In this document: piece by piece, positions 5,813-6,168 of the stretch | Position numbering within the stretch: position 1 is the stretch's first letter | Layout of the letters: each line of letters begins with the position of its first letter | Origin: Elusimicrobia bacterium RIFOXYB2_FULL_49_7 | GTDB taxonomy: Bacteria > Fibrobacterota > OXYB2-FULL-49-7 | Direction of reading: 5' to 3' | Length of the DNA stretch: 6,168 nt | NCBI GenBank assembly: GCA_001800515.1 | Contig: MGVN01000190.1 | Coordinates: 20,722-26,889 of the forward strand | The notes under the pieces: generated by a model | What the model was told of the DNA's origin: nothing | Database searches by the model: none | Seen by the model: only the letters and a program-made list of their open reading frames with translations | Program-made: the position numbers and the translations under genes

Positions 5813-6168
5813 GCGTTATTTTTCGGATAAAACTTTGTTGTCCGGCTTGCATTCGTAATAGGTAAATTCCACTGGCCATAGTTTCGGCGTTCCAGATCGC
5901 GTGATCGGTATGTTCAAATTGGACGGTCAAATCTTTGATCATTTTACCCCGCACGTCGAAAACCATCATCTTCACTTTATCCTTCTCTTTTAGTTGCGAC
6001 CGATCCAACCGTATGAACACGCTTGGGTTAAAGGGATTAGGGCTGGCCGTGATGCTTGCCAATGGTTTGGATAAAACAGAAGCGGCTCTCTTCTCTCCTG
6101 CGGTAATGACATCTCTTTCCACAGAGCGGTCACGGATGGCCTTTAAGGAGAAATAATAGGTCTTGGAA
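5802..6168 (-). CDS. C-terminal end of a secreted protein with NPFNPS-type sorting domain (partial)
   Basis: Only the last 121 residues are visible; the frame is open to the right edge, so this is the 3' end of a longer gene and not a small protein starting at the GTG at 6122. The first residues, KTYYFSLKAIRDRS, look like the final strand of a fibronectin type III or similar beta-sandwich domain. After a linker comes a FlgD-like/type IX secretion sorting domain: SPNPFNPS (42-49), MMVFDVRGKMIKDL, then HAIWNAETMASGIYLLRM and a final KITLIR strand. Such tails usually direct large extracellular enzymes or adhesins for export and are cleaved or anchored at the surface. The function of the main protein cannot be told. 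The gene overlaps the nucleotidyltransferase tail to tail by 11 bases. Confidence 0.85.
   Translation of the reverse strand, partial: SKTYYFSLKAIRDRSVERDVITAGEKRAASVLSKPLASITASPNPFNPSVFIRLDRSQLKEKDKVKMMVFDVRGKMIKDLTVQFEHTDHAIWNAETMASGIYLLRMQAGQQSFIRKITLIR
5803..5823 (+). terminator. Weak candidate intrinsic terminator of the efp transcript
   Basis: TAACG (5803-5807) pairs with CGTTA (5814-5818), with a possible extra T-G pair, a 4-6 base loop, and five T directly after. It spans the nucleotidyltransferase stop codon, inside the overlap with the convergent gene. The stem has only two G-C pairs, so strength is doubtful. On the minus strand no T-run follows it. Confidence 0.3.

Overview
The window is about 6.2 kb of dense, roughly 50% GC bacterial chromosome with six genes plus a seventh cut by the right edge. 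The organism looks Gram-negative. There is a GT9 heptosyltransferase-like gene, a polyprenyl-phosphate-type GT2 gene, and the C-terminus of a secreted protein with an NPFNPS-type sorting tail. That tail is common in Fibrobacterota, Bacteroidota/Chlorobi relatives, Calditrichota, Cloacimonadota, Marinimicrobia and similar phyla. I cannot fix the phylum from this sequence alone.

Layout. (1) Bases 2-2064, plus strand: the C-terminal 402 residues of an EPSP synthase (AroA)-fold protein, joined by a 4-base ATGA overlap to NAD kinase (nadK). (2) Bases 2044-4062, minus strand: a two-gene glycosyltransferase operon, GT2 then GT9, whose end overlaps the end of nadK tail to tail by 21 bases. (3) Bases 4063-4209: the only real intergenic region. 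It lies between divergent transcripts and holds a bulged inverted repeat and candidate promoters. (4) Bases 4210-5812, plus strand: elongation factor P (efp), followed after one base by an AbiEii-family nucleotidyltransferase. (5) Bases 5802-6168, minus strand: the secreted protein's C-terminus, overlapping the nucleotidyltransferase by 11 bases. No RNA gene, insertion sequence or CRISPR array was seen, and no stretch over 300 bases lacks a gene.

Two things stand out. The EPSP-synthase-like protein keeps the fold signature but appears to have lost nearly every catalytic motif, so it looks like a pseudoenzyme or a member with a new activity, tied translationally to NAD kinase. Second, the slot beside an AbiEii-type nucleotidyltransferase that usually holds an AbiEi antitoxin is occupied here by efp. 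This EF-P carries Arg, not Lys, at its functional loop tip, in a loop that is not the usual EarP (rhamnosylation) type. Together they could form an unstudied translation-linked module, but that is inference from gene order.
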